Source: an uncultured Collinsella sp. (lineage in GTDB: Bacteria > Actinomycetota > Coriobacteriia > Coriobacteriales > Coriobacteriaceae). Taken from it: a stretch of 47,228 nucleotides of DNA. Below are positions 1 through 9,261 of this stretch, piece after piece. Each line of letters opens with the position of its first letter. Position 1 is the first letter of the stretch. A program made the translations under genes and the position numbers. Below the pieces are notes generated by a model. The model saw nothing but the letters and a program-made list of their open reading frames with translations, ran no database searches and was not told the origin of the DNA. The stretch spans positions 1 to 47,228 of the forward strand of contig UQHV01000019.1 of NCBI GenBank assembly GCA_900540895.1, written 5' to 3'.

Positions 1-147
1 GAGAGAACGCTCCCGCAAACTGCCTCTTGACAACTTATAGGAGCGTCGGTTTTGTAAGTGCGCAATTTGCCGTGGTCGGAGATATGCGGTTCATCGTAGT
101 AAACCGGCATAGTTTTGAAATGGCATCAAATTGGCGGCAGCCAGCGG

Positions 148-777
148 CTAGCCTCGCAGATAGGCGATGGCGATTTGGGTGCGGTTGCGTAGCCCCATTT
201 TGGCTAGGATCGAGCTGATGTGGTTGCGCACGGTGCCTTCGCCCATATAGGCGGTGGCAGCGATCTCCTTGTTGTCGAGGCCGCGGGCGATGAGCTCGGC
301 GACTTCGAACTCGCGGTCGGTCAGGCCGGCAAAGGCGGCGGGCCGGCGGGTCGCGCCGGCCTCGACGTCCGCCCCATCAAAGTTGATATCTTCGATCGCC
401 TTGCCCTCGAGCACGCGTTTGCCGTCCATGACCTGCGCCAACGCCGGCGGAATGGCAGCGACATCGGTCTTGATCAGGTAGCCGCGGGCGCCCAGCTTGA
501 GCGCCGACACAATGTACTCGTCATCCGAGAACGTCGTCAGAAACACCACGCGCGCCGCAGGGTCGTGCTCAAGGATCTCGCGCGCGGCCGAAAGGCCGTC
601 GCGTCCCGGCATCTGGATGTCGAGCAGCGCAATATCGGGTGCGTGCTCGGCGTAGAGCGCCACCGCATCGTTGCCGTTGGCACCGGTGCCCACCACTTCG
701 ATCTGCGGCTGGGCGCCCAAGATAATCTTGAGCGAATCGACCACCAAGCGGTCGTCGTCGACAACGATGAGCCTCAT
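148..777 (-). CDS. NarL/FixJ-type response regulator
   Basis: This 209-aa protein has a receiver domain (about residues 1-120) followed by a LuxR-type helix-turn-helix (about 145-209). The receiver has the acidic pair DDD near residue 7, the phospho-acceptor Asp in the segment LLDIQMPGRDG, the conserved Thr in FLTTFSD and a Lys in LIKTD. The HTH shows LTDREFEVAELIARGLDNKEIA. It is the expected partner of the kinase just upstream on the same strand, whose stop it overlaps by 4 bp, so the two are probably translationally coupled. The pair is divergent from an ABC exporter, which suggests control of that exporter in the manner of LiaRS/DesKR-like systems; the target is inferred. Confidence 0.93.
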   Translation of the reverse strand: MRLIVVDDDRLVVDSLKIILGAQPQIEVVGTGANGNDAVALYAEHAPDIALLDIQMPGRDGLSAAREILEHDPAARVVFLTTFSDDEYIVSALKLGARGYLIKTDVAAIPPALAQVMDGKRVLEGKAIEDINFDGADVEAGATRRPAAFAGLTDREFEVAELIARGLDNKEIAATAYMGEGTVRNHISSILAKMGLRNRTQIAIAYLRG

Positions 778-1919
778 CGGCCCTCATCTCCTTGCTGTTT
801 GGGAACGGTGGCAAACACACGCCAGCCGCCGGCGCCGGCACGCGGGCCGGCGGTGAAGGTGCCGCCAAGCGCCTCGATGCGCTCGCGCATGGAGGCGAGC
901 CCCATGCCCTCCGCGGTGCCGCGGCCGCTTGCTTGGACCTCACCCACGCCATCGTCGGTAACGATGAGCTGGTAAAACGACGGATGCTCCATGCACCGTA
1001 CGGTGACGGTCTGGGCGCAAGCGTGGCGCATGGTATTGGAGAGCGCTTCGCGCAGGACCGCTGCAAAGCAGTTGGCGACGTTTGCGGGCGCATGTTCGGC
1101 CATAACTTCAAGCTCAATCTGCGGGCCGCCGTCCGAGCGTGTGCCTTCGACAATGCGTTCGAGCTGCACGGAAAGGTCGACGGCGTTGTCGTTGAGCGCG
1201 TGGACGCTGGTGCGCACAAGCTGGAGCGCCTCGTCAACCGTGCGTTTAACGTCGGCGAAATCGGCGGCGACGCCAGGCTCGTCGGCGTGGACCACGCGTA
1301 GGGCTTCGGCCTGCAGTGAGGCGCGCGTGAGCTGGTGCCCGACGTTATCGTGGATCTCGCGCGCGATGCGGGCGCGTTCGGCGAGCGTCGCGAGCTCGAC
1401 TTCGTAGTCCTGGCGATCGGCAAGGTCGCGGTTGCGCGCTTCGAGCGCGAGGGCTCGTTCCTGCAGCTCGTCGCGGGTGCGGCGCATGCGCCGCTGCTCG
1501 CGCTCCAACTGGGCGGTGCGTAGCGATAGCAAGGTGGCGGCAACCGAAAGGATGGCGGTTAACAGCAGCGTTCGGGTGGTGAGCACGCCACCACGAAGGT
1601 CCGCGACAAGCGCGCAGACAAACACGGCGCCAATCGCCAGCGCGGGCCAGATTCGTTCACGGCGAACGCGTCGCGCGATGTCATAGAGAGCGAGAGGCGC
1701 AAACGGCACAAACGGCGGCACGAAGACAGCCGCGATGATGCAGGCGTAGCTCGCGGCCTCGCTCACACGGCGGGCGCGGTTTCCCTGTACGACCTCGGCC
1801 AGCGAGGTGGCAATAACGCCAAGGCAAAACGCCGCGACCAGGCGAGCGTCCACAGCAAGACCCATGGCGGCCGCAATACAGCACGCCAGCACGATCGATT
1901 TGTCGAAAAGCCTGTTCAT
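774..1919 (-). CDS. Sensor histidine kinase (HisKA_3/NarX-DesK class)
   Basis: The chosen ATG at 1919 gives 381 aa; the open frame continues upstream to 2081, but that extension is Cys/Arg-rich and looks non-coding. The N-terminal ~120 residues are several hydrophobic helices (for example LVAAFCLGVIATSLAEVV and TRTLLLTAILSVAATLLSL) without a large extracellular domain, as in intramembrane-sensing kinases. A coiled stretch leads to the dimerisation/phospho-acceptor helix AREIHDNVGHQLT, where the His is phosphorylated. The ATPase domain has an N-box (EALSNTMRHA) and G-boxes (TDDGVGE, GMGLASMRERIEALGG). A TACAAT hexamer lies 6 nt before the ATG on this strand, so a leaderless transcript is possible. 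It overlaps the response regulator by 4 bp. Confidence 0.9.
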   Translation of the reverse strand: MNRLFDKSIVLACCIAAAMGLAVDARLVAAFCLGVIATSLAEVVQGNRARRVSEAASYACIIAAVFVPPFVPFAPLALYDIARRVRRERIWPALAIGAVFVCALVADLRGGVLTTRTLLLTAILSVAATLLSLRTAQLEREQRRMRRTRDELQERALALEARNRDLADRQDYEVELATLAERARIAREIHDNVGHQLTRASLQAEALRVVHADEPGVAADFADVKRTVDEALQLVRTSVHALNDNAVDLSVQLERIVEGTRSDGGPQIELEVMAEHAPANVANCFAAVLREALSNTMRHACAQTVTVRCMEHPSFYQLIVTDDGVGEVQASGRGTAEGMGLASMRERIEALGGTFTAGPRAGAGGWRVFATVPKQQGDEGR

Positions 1920-2116
1920 ACGGGTATTGTACGCGAAGCCGCGCGTGGTGGAGGGACCGCCTGCGCAACCGTGACATTCCTCCCACGCGGCAAAGCGGGG
2001 ACGTCGGCAGGCCGCACGGCCAAGCTCCGCACTCGTGACAAAGCTCACTGGTGCGCGCCGCTCGCTCCTGCGATGATGCAATCGTACCGGGCCGCAATCA
2101 ACAGAAGGGCCGCCTC

Positions 2117-3055
2117 ATGACAGACATCGTCCACGTCGAAAACCTCGTCAAGCGCTACGACGACCTTATCGCGCTCGACCACTTTAGCCTGAGCATCGCC
2201 CCCGGCGAGATCTTTGGCCTGCTGGGCCCCAACGGCTCGGGCAAGACCACGTCCATCAACTGCATTCTGCAGCTGCTCGCCTACGACAAAGGCACCATCG
2301 AGCTGTTCGGCGAGCCCATGACGCCCGCCCGCTACGACCTCAAGCGCCGCATCGGTGTGGTGCCGCAGCAGGTGGCGGTGTTTGACGAGCTTACGGTGCG
2401 CGAGAACATCGACTATTTCTGCAGCCTTTACGTCAACGACCGCAAGCGCCGCCGCGCGCTGGTGGACGAGGCGATCGACTTTGTCGGGCTGGGCGACTTT
2501 ACCAAGTTTCGCCCCGGCAAGCTCTCGGGCGGCCTGGCGCGTCGCCTCAACATCGCCTGCGGTATCGCGCACAAGCCCGAGCTCATCTTCTTTGACGAGC
2601 CCACGGTGGCGGTCGACCCGCAGAGCCGCAACGCCATCCTGGAGGGCATCTGCCGCCTGCGCGACGAGGGCGCCACGGTGGTGTATACCAGCCATTACAT
2701 GGAGGAAGTCGAGCAAATCTGCAGCCGCATCATGATCATGGACGGCGGGCGCGTGCTGGCGCAGGGCACCAACGACGAGCTCAAGCGCATGATCCAGATG
2801 GGCGAGCGCGTGACCGTCGAGGTCGGCGCCGTCGAGACCGCCACGGTCGAGCGCCTGCGCGCCCTCGAGCACGTGCTCAGCGTCGAGCTGTCCGGCGGCG
2901 AGCTCGTCTGCACCTGCGAGGCGAGCCCGCACAACCTGGTGGACATCCTCGACACGCTGCGCGCTGCCGACGTGGCACTCGGCCGCGTGTGGAGCGAACC
3001 GCCGACCCTCAACGACGTGTTCCTCGAGATCACCGGCCGCGAGCTGCGCGACTAG
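2117..3055 (+). CDS. ABC-2 type exporter, ATP-binding protein
   Basis: This 312-aa ATPase of the drug/antibiotic-export type (CcmA/DrrA-like) has Walker A GPNGSGKTT near residue 40, a Q-loop (VVPQQVAVFDELTVREN), signature LSGGLARRLNIA and Walker B LIFFDEPTVAVDPQSR. The C-terminal ~90 residues are the accessory domain usual in DrrA-like proteins. The ATG at 2117 was preferred because the family N-terminus (DIVHVENLVKRYDD) starts there; the 22 upstream codons are not family-like. It begins a three-gene operon with two permeases 9 bp downstream and then overlapping. The cargo is unknown. The divergent two-component system is the likely regulator. Confidence 0.92.
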   Translation: MTDIVHVENLVKRYDDLIALDHFSLSIAPGEIFGLLGPNGSGKTTSINCILQLLAYDKGTIELFGEPMTPARYDLKRRIGVVPQQVAVFDELTVRENIDYFCSLYVNDRKRRRALVDEAIDFVGLGDFTKFRPGKLSGGLARRLNIACGIAHKPELIFFDEPTVAVDPQSRNAILEGICRLRDEGATVVYTSHYMEEVEQICSRIMIMDGGRVLAQGTNDELKRMIQMGERVTVEVGAVETATVERLRALEHVLSVELSGGELVCTCEASPHNLVDILDTLRAADVALGRVWSEPPTLNDVFLEITGRELRD

Positions 3056-3064
3056 GGGGCAGTC

Positions 3065-4252
3065 ATGTTCAACACCATCATCACCACGGTCAAGACGCTG
3101 CTGCGCCGGCCGAGCACGTGGGTCTGGGGCGCTCTCTTTCCCATCGCACTTTCCACGATGTTCATGTTTATGTTTGCGAACCTCAGCTCCGACGGCAAGA
3201 TCGACCCGGTGCCGGTTGCCGTCGTGGCGGACGAGGCTTGGGACGCTTCGACCTTTAAGGGCGTGGCGACGTCGCTTGCCAAGGAAGACAACGATCAGCT
3301 GCTCGAGATCCACGAGCTCGACGACGCAGCCGATGCGAACCGTGCGCTTAAGGCCGGCGAGGTTGCGGGCATCTATACGGTCGACGACGCAGGCGTACCC
3401 AAGCTCACACTGCTATCGAGCTACGACAGCTCGCGCGCATCATCGGTGCTCACCGATCGCAGCATCCTGGAGACGGTGGCAAGCTCGTATACACAAAATG
3501 CCGAGCTCATGTCCCAGATTGCCCAGGACAACCCGGCGGCACTTGCCGACCCCGAGGCGGTTGCGCGCGCCCTGTCGCTCGAGGGCGGCACCCGTCGCGT
3601 GAGCCTTACGCGCACCACGCCCGACGGCACGGTCATCTACTATTACGCGCTTTTTGGCCTGGTCGCGATGATGTCTGCCGAGTTTGCCGCCTTGAGCGTC
3701 GTCGATTTGCAGCCCAATCTGTCGGGCCTTGGCGCGCGTCGCTGCGTGGGCGGTCTTTCCAAGACGGCGTCGCTGGCCGGCATCTTTGTCGGCTCGTGGC
3801 TGGTTTCCTTCGCCTCGATGGCGATCGCAATCGGCTACGTGCGCCTGGTCGTGGGCGTCGACTTTGGCGGGCGCGAGGGGCTGTGTCTGGTGGGCGGCGC
3901 CGCTTCCGCGCTTGCCGCCACGGGCCTGGGGCTCTTTGTGGGTACGCTTCCCGTTAAGGGCGGCAAGGCGTCCAAGTCCGGCATCCTTACGGGCTTTGCT
4001 ACCACGTGCGCCCTGTTCGCCGGCCTCTACGGCGAGCCGGCGATGGCGCTTGCCGACGACGTCGCCCGCGCCTGCCCGGCCGAGTGCTGGCTCAACCCCG
4101 TCAAGCTTATCTGCGACATGTTCAACCGCCTGTATTTCTTTGAGGACCTGGGCCCCTTTGCCGTTCGCGCCGGCGCACTGGTCCTTATGGCGCTGCTGTT
4201 CGTTGCCGCCGCCACGCTGATCTTTGGAAGGAGCCGCTATGAGCACCTTTAA
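3065..4252 (+). CDS. ABC-2 type transporter permease (first subunit)
   Basis: This 395-aa membrane protein has the ABC-2 permease plan: one N-terminal helix (TWVWGALFPIALSTMFMFMF), an extracytoplasmic domain of about 150 residues, then a block of five or so helices starting near residue 195 (VIYYYALFGLVAMMSAEFAAL). The extracytoplasmic segment starts with VPVAVVADEAWDAS, typical of ABC-2 permeases with a large external loop. A purine-rich SD (GGGGGC) precedes the ATG. The 3' end overlaps the next permease by 14 bp. The two probably form a heterodimer with the ATPase encoded just upstream. Confidence 0.87.
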   Translation: MFNTIITTVKTLLRRPSTWVWGALFPIALSTMFMFMFANLSSDGKIDPVPVAVVADEAWDASTFKGVATSLAKEDNDQLLEIHELDDAADANRALKAGEVAGIYTVDDAGVPKLTLLSSYDSSRASSVLTDRSILETVASSYTQNAELMSQIAQDNPAALADPEAVARALSLEGGTRRVSLTRTTPDGTVIYYYALFGLVAMMSAEFAALSVVDLQPNLSGLGARRCVGGLSKTASLAGIFVGSWLVSFASMAIAIGYVRLVVGVDFGGREGLCLVGGAASALAATGLGLFVGTLPVKGGKASKSGILTGFATTCALFAGLYGEPAMALADDVARACPAECWLNPVKLICDMFNRLYFFEDLGPFAVRAGALVLMALLFVAAATLIFGRSRYEHL

Positions 4253-5444
4253 GACCGCGCTTCGCATGGCGCTCGCGCACCCGTTCTACCTGCTTATCTA
4301 CACGGTGTTCATTTCGCTGATGGGCGTATTCATCGCGGCATCGGTGAGCTGGAACTCGTCGCAGCTCACCGAGTACAAGCCCTACGATGCCAACGTGATT
4401 GTGGTCGACCGCGACGACAGCGACCTTTCGCGTGCGCTTACCAAGCATCTGGGTTCGCGCTTTGAGCTGGTCACGGGCGTCGGCGACGACACCTACGACC
4501 TTGCGGACGCGCTCTCCAAGAGCAACAGCGCCAAAGGTAGCGCCGACTGCGTGTTCTTTATCCCGGAGGGGTTTGAGGGCGATCTTGTTGCAGCCGCCCG
4601 CGCGGGGGAGTCCCTGCCCAAGCTCGATGTGACCTACGGTGCTGGCACCATGGCGGCGGCGCTTTCGTCTGCCGAGGCCTCGCGCTGGATCTCGCTCGCG
4701 GGCGCTGCGGCGGCGCTTGAGCCCGCTGCTTCTAACGGCGACGTTGCCAAGGCCGCTGAACATGCGGCCGCGAAGCGCGCCAAGGTCGAGATCGAGCAGG
4801 TCAAGGTCGACTCGACTGCCGCCGCCACGCTCGAGTCGTACTTTAACTTTGGCGCGTACGCGATCATCTCGTCGGTCATCGTGTCGGTGGGACTGGTGTT
4901 CTCGGGCATGAACGAGCCCGAGCGTGTGCGCCGCATGGAGGCCGGCCCGGTCTCCGAGCGCCAGCGCTCGCTTGCCGTGTTTGCGGCCGCCGCCGTGCTC
5001 ACCGTCTGCATCTGGTTCGTGTCGAGCATGATGGGCGTCGTGGGCTTTGCCGGCGCGGTTGCCGAGGTCGGCGTGGGTCGTGTGTGCCTGGCGCTGGCGG
5101 CGACGTTTGCCCTGGCGTGCACGCCTCTGGCCGTTGGCTTTGCGCTGTCGAGCCTGGGTGCGCGCGAGGAGCTGCTTAACGGTGTGGGCAACCTGCTTGG
5201 CATGCTCATGACGTTTTTGGGCGGCGCTTGGATGCCGCTGTCGCTGATGGGCTCGGCCGTGCAGACGGTGGCGCACTTTGTGCCGACGTATTGGGTGAAC
5301 GACGCGATTGGCAAGGCGCTCGCTTCGGATCTGACGTCCACCGTGTTGGGTGACATCGCTTGCGACCTGGGCGTCACCGTGCTCTTCGCCGCCGCCATTG
5401 CCGCCGTAGGCCTGGCCCTCTCACGCGCCAAATCCCGCGCCTAG
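4239..5444 (+). CDS. ABC-2 type transporter permease (second subunit)
   Basis: This 401-aa protein has the same topology as its upstream neighbour: an N-terminal helix (FYLLIYTVFISLMGVFIAASV), an external domain beginning YDANVIVVDRDDSDLSRALTK, and five or six C-terminal helices from about residue 205. The start at 4239 is set by the SD GGAAGGAG at 4226-4233; a codon in frame 15 bp upstream lacks a good SD. It ends the exporter operon. Ala/Glu/Lys-rich segments in the external domain (about 140-195) are more divergent than the helices, as expected for a part that meets substrate or partner proteins. Confidence 0.86.
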   Translation: MSTFKTALRMALAHPFYLLIYTVFISLMGVFIAASVSWNSSQLTEYKPYDANVIVVDRDDSDLSRALTKHLGSRFELVTGVGDDTYDLADALSKSNSAKGSADCVFFIPEGFEGDLVAAARAGESLPKLDVTYGAGTMAAALSSAEASRWISLAGAAAALEPAASNGDVAKAAEHAAAKRAKVEIEQVKVDSTAAATLESYFNFGAYAIISSVIVSVGLVFSGMNEPERVRRMEAGPVSERQRSLAVFAAAAVLTVCIWFVSSMMGVVGFAGAVAEVGVGRVCLALAATFALACTPLAVGFALSSLGAREELLNGVGNLLGMLMTFLGGAWMPLSLMGSAVQTVAHFVPTYWVNDAIGKALASDLTSTVLGDIACDLGVTVLFAAAIAAVGLALSRAKSRA

Positions 5445-5537
5445 TCTGAAATAAATCCTAGGCCTCGCCCCAAAATAGTTCGCCAAGGTTTACTATTACG
5501 TTCATAAAGTAGTACGAGGCTAACAACGGGGGATACC

Positions 5538-6251
<714 letters not shown>

Positions 6252-6259
6252 GCGGCGCC

Positions 6260-8926
6260 ATGACACCTCTCGCAAAACGTCTCCCGCGCGAGCTGCGCCG
6301 CAATATCGGCAAGTACCTGGGCATCTTTTTGCTTATGTGCGGAAGCATCGCTCTCACCTCGGGCTTTTTGCTCGCAGCGCATTCCATCGGCTGCCTTATC
6401 GACGACATGCGTGATGCGTACACGATTGAGGACGGCCGCGTGACCACCTTCTTCGAGGCTACCGACGATCAACTCAAGGCCGCCGAGGATGTTGCCAGTG
6501 ACGTCGGCGGCGTCACGCTCTATAAGAATTTCTCCATCGACGCCATCATCAAAAAGACCGCCGGCGACGACGGCACCAAGCGCACGCTGCGCACCTATGC
6601 GCACCGCGCTAAGGTGGACATTGCGTCCTACTGTGAGGGCAAGGAGCCCAAAACGGACGATGAGGTGGCAATCGACCGTGTCTTCGCCACCAACAACGAC
6701 CTCGCCGTGGGCGATAAGGTCGAGCTCGAGGGTCGCACCTACACCATCTGCGGCATCATGACCCAGCCCGATAGCCAGGCGCTGTTCCTCAACAATTCGG
6801 ACTTTACGGTGAACACCATCACCTATGGCGTGGCCGAGATCAGCGACGCCGGCTTTGCCGCGCTCGAGGACGCTGGCGGCGCGCCCGCCTACACCTATTC
6901 CTTTACCTTTACCGATCGCGATCTCTCCACTGCAGATCGCATCGATGCGGAGCAGGATATGGTCGAGGCGCTGACCGACGCCGATGCGCGCGTGGACGAT
7001 CTGATCGATGCCGATTCCAACCAGGGCATTGGCTATGCGCGCGACGACGTAGACGGCGACTCCATGATGTGGATGACGCTGCTCGACATCATCATCGTGA
7101 TCATGGCGTTCGTCTTTGTGGTCCTTACCGACGCCACCATCGAGGAGGAGAGCGCCATCATCGGCACGCTGCTCGCCAGCGGCTATCGTCGACGCGAGAT
7201 CGTCCTGCACTACCTTGCGCTTCCCGCTACCGTGGGCGTGATCGCGGCGCTTTTGGGCACCGCGCTCGGCGTTGTGTTCTTTACCGAGCCCATGCGCAGC
7301 CTCTATTACGGTTCGTACAGCCTGCCTCCCTTCCAGGTGTACTGGAGCTGGGGGATCTTTGTGAAGTGCGCCGTGGTTCCCGCCGCTGCGCTCATCCTCA
7401 TCACGCTGGCGGGTCTGCTTCGCAAGATGGGCAAGACGCCGTTGCAGTTTCTTCGCCACGAGGCGAGCGGCAAGTCTGGCACCAAGCGTGGCCTGCAGCT
7501 GCCGGAGCGCATGGGCTTTGTCTTACGCTTCCGCCTGCGTATCTTCCTGCGCAATCTGGGCAACTTCGCCACGCTCTTCGTGGGCATCGCGTTTGCCTCG
7601 CTGCTGCTGCTCTTTGGCCTGGCGATTCTGCCCACGATGACGCACTACGCCGACAACCTCGAGACAAGCCTGGTCGCCGAGCACCAGTACACGCTCAAGG
7701 CTCCGCTGGAGCTCGAGGGCACTGCCGAGGAGCGTGAGCAGTGGTCGGCACTCGAGCGCTTGCAGTCGGTTGACGGCGCGCTGCTTTCCGCCGCTCAGGA
7801 TGCCGATGACGAGCTTGACGACGCGGCCGATGCGGCGCAGGCGGCAGCCGATGCCGCGACCAGCGCTCCGTCTGCCGAGAGCCTTGCCGCGGCGCAGGAT
7901 GCGCTTGCCAAGGTCCAGGACAAGAAGGATGCGCTTTATGCGCGCCTCGATGACCTTGCCGATGCCCTCGGCTGCAACCGCGACGAGGCTATCGACCTGA
8001 TCGACAAGGCCTCTAAGATCGACACCGACAACGACGACATTCACCCGGTCAACACGATCGACAACGGTGCAGGCACAATCGCGCAGGCCGAGAAATACGC
8101 CGTCTACCAGTTGCAATACGACCGCGGCGACGGAAATGGCGAGGAGACGATTTCCGTCTACGGCATTTCATCCGATTCGCGCTACTGGAAAGGGCTGGAT
8201 GTCGGCGACGGACACGTCGTCTTTGGCGGCGGCTTGCTCGACAAGTTTGGCTGGAGCGAGGGCCAGAAGGTTAAGCTTCGCGACAAGTACGAGGGCAAGA
8301 ATTATTCCTTTGGGTACGTTGGCAAGGACTGTGCCTGGGGCTCTAAGTCGGATATGAATGTCTATATGAGCATCGACGACTTTAACGAGCTGTTCGGCAA
8401 CGATGCCGCCTACTTTAACGGCTATGTGAGCGACGAGAAGCTCGACCTCGATGCCCGTTACTTTGCCGGCGACACCACGCCCGACGACATGCGCGCCGTG
8501 GGTGACCAGTTCATCGGCATGATGAGCAAAATGATCGGCATGATGGTCGGGCTCGCGGTGTTTATCTTCCTGCTGTTTATGTACCTGCTGACCAAGGCTG
8601 TGATCGACCACAGTGCCCGTTCGATCAGCTACATGAAAGTCTTTGGCTATCGCGATAGCGAGATCTCGCATCTGTACATCCGCTCGATCACGTTGTGCGT
8701 GGCGGTGTCGCTCGTGCTGAGCCTGCCCGTGATCATCGGCTCGCTCACGGCTGTCTTCCGATCGATGCTGCTTGCCTACAACGGCAATATCGAGATCTAC
8801 GTGCCCGCTTGGTCCATGGCGGCATGTGTTGGCATCGGCTTTGCAACCTACCTGGTCGTGGCACTGCTGCACACGCGCTCCATCAAGCGTGTGAGCCTGG
8901 CCGAGGCCCTCAAAGTGCAGGAGTAA
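6260..8926 (+). CDS. FtsX-like ABC transporter permease with coiled-coil external domain
   Basis: This 888-aa protein has an N-terminal helix (KYLGIFLLMCGSIALTSGFLL), an external domain, then a three-helix FtsX-like block near residues 270-390 (MMWMTLLDIIIVIMAFVFVVL; ALPATVGVIAALLGTALGVVF). A second half follows: a helix (FATLFVGIAFASLLLLFGLAI), a long external domain and a final FtsX block with the usual ending KRVSLAEALK. The second external domain holds an Asp/Ala-rich coiled coil (about 505-590). The ATG at 6260 is preferred over an in-frame codon 15 bp upstream. With the preceding ATPase it forms a MacB/BceAB-like machine; its substrate is unknown. Confidence 0.9.
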   Translation: MTPLAKRLPRELRRNIGKYLGIFLLMCGSIALTSGFLLAAHSIGCLIDDMRDAYTIEDGRVTTFFEATDDQLKAAEDVASDVGGVTLYKNFSIDAIIKKTAGDDGTKRTLRTYAHRAKVDIASYCEGKEPKTDDEVAIDRVFATNNDLAVGDKVELEGRTYTICGIMTQPDSQALFLNNSDFTVNTITYGVAEISDAGFAALEDAGGAPAYTYSFTFTDRDLSTADRIDAEQDMVEALTDADARVDDLIDADSNQGIGYARDDVDGDSMMWMTLLDIIIVIMAFVFVVLTDATIEEESAIIGTLLASGYRRREIVLHYLALPATVGVIAALLGTALGVVFFTEPMRSLYYGSYSLPPFQVYWSWGIFVKCAVVPAAALILITLAGLLRKMGKTPLQFLRHEASGKSGTKRGLQLPERMGFVLRFRLRIFLRNLGNFATLFVGIAFASLLLLFGLAILPTMTHYADNLETSLVAEHQYTLKAPLELEGTAEEREQWSALERLQSVDGALLSAAQDADDELDDAADAAQAAADAATSAPSAESLAAAQDALAKVQDKKDALYARLDDLADALGCNRDEAIDLIDKASKIDTDNDDIHPVNTIDNGAGTIAQAEKYAVYQLQYDRGDGNGEETISVYGISSDSRYWKGLDVGDGHVVFGGGLLDKFGWSEGQKVKLRDKYEGKNYSFGYVGKDCAWGSKSDMNVYMSIDDFNELFGNDAAYFNGYVSDEKLDLDARYFAGDTTPDDMRAVGDQFIGMMSKMIGMMVGLAVFIFLLFMYLLTKAVIDHSARSISYMKVFGYRDSEISHLYIRSITLCVAVSLVLSLPVIIGSLTAVFRSMLLAYNGNIEIYVPAWSMAACVGIGFATYLVVALLHTRSIKRVSLAEALKVQE

Positions 8927-8936
8927 CCCCTTATTG

Positions 8937-9177
8937 GTCATTGGGGACGTTCTTAAACGACTAGTCATCGGGGACGGTCTTTGCTGACTCGCCGGCTCGT
9001 CGGCTGTGCTGGCAAGGACTGTCCCCAGCTGCCGGCAGGAAAGGAACGTCCCTAGCTGCCAGGCGGCGAGGCACTCATTTAAGTCCGTCCCCAATGAGTG
9101 GTTTTAAGTCCGTCCCCAATGAGTGGTTTCAGTCATTTAAGTCTGTCCCCAATGACTAAAGAACGTCCCCAATGACT
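8937..9177. repeat. Cluster of GGGGAC-loop hairpin repeats
   Basis: The 335-bp gap after the FtsX gene holds no gene but several copies of one hairpin type. Clear copies are 9072-9100 (stem CACTCATT/AATGAGTG) and 9131-9157 (stem AGTCATT/AATGACT), each with a 13-nt loop that reads GGGGAC(G/A)GACTTA on the complementary strand. An imperfect copy lies at 8937-8962 with loop GGGGACGTTCTTA. Decayed or partial copies lie at 8964-8989, 9103-9126 and 9158-9177. Units at 9078 and 9103 repeat with a 25-bp period. Both orientations occur. Confidence 0.85.
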
Positions 9178-9188
9178 AGGTGCCGTAC

Positions 9189-9219
9189 TTGACTTTAACT
9201 CTGCTTTAACTGGTACCAT
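9189..9219 (+). promoter_or_regulatory. Probable sigma-70 promoter for the DUF362 gene
   Basis: TTGACT at 9189-9194 and TACCAT at 9214-9219, preceded by TGG, lie 19 bp apart about 45 bp before the start codon. The spacing is long, but both boxes are good matches and the site follows directly after the repeat cluster. Confidence 0.5.
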
Positions 9220-9261
9220 CCTCTATGTCTGTAACGCCATATAGACAGAGGGGATATATCT

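Noticed and set aside
1..147. Promoter TTGACA near position 27 and a small ORF
   Set aside because: No -10 at a proper distance and no SD or family similarity; this region lies downstream of the response regulator.
220..975. Long plus-strand open frame opposite the response regulator
   Set aside because: It mirrors the minus-strand genes, has no SD and no family motif; high GC creates long antisense frames.
8937..9177. CRISPR array
   Set aside because: Units are short, palindromic, in both orientations and with irregular spacing; no cas genes.
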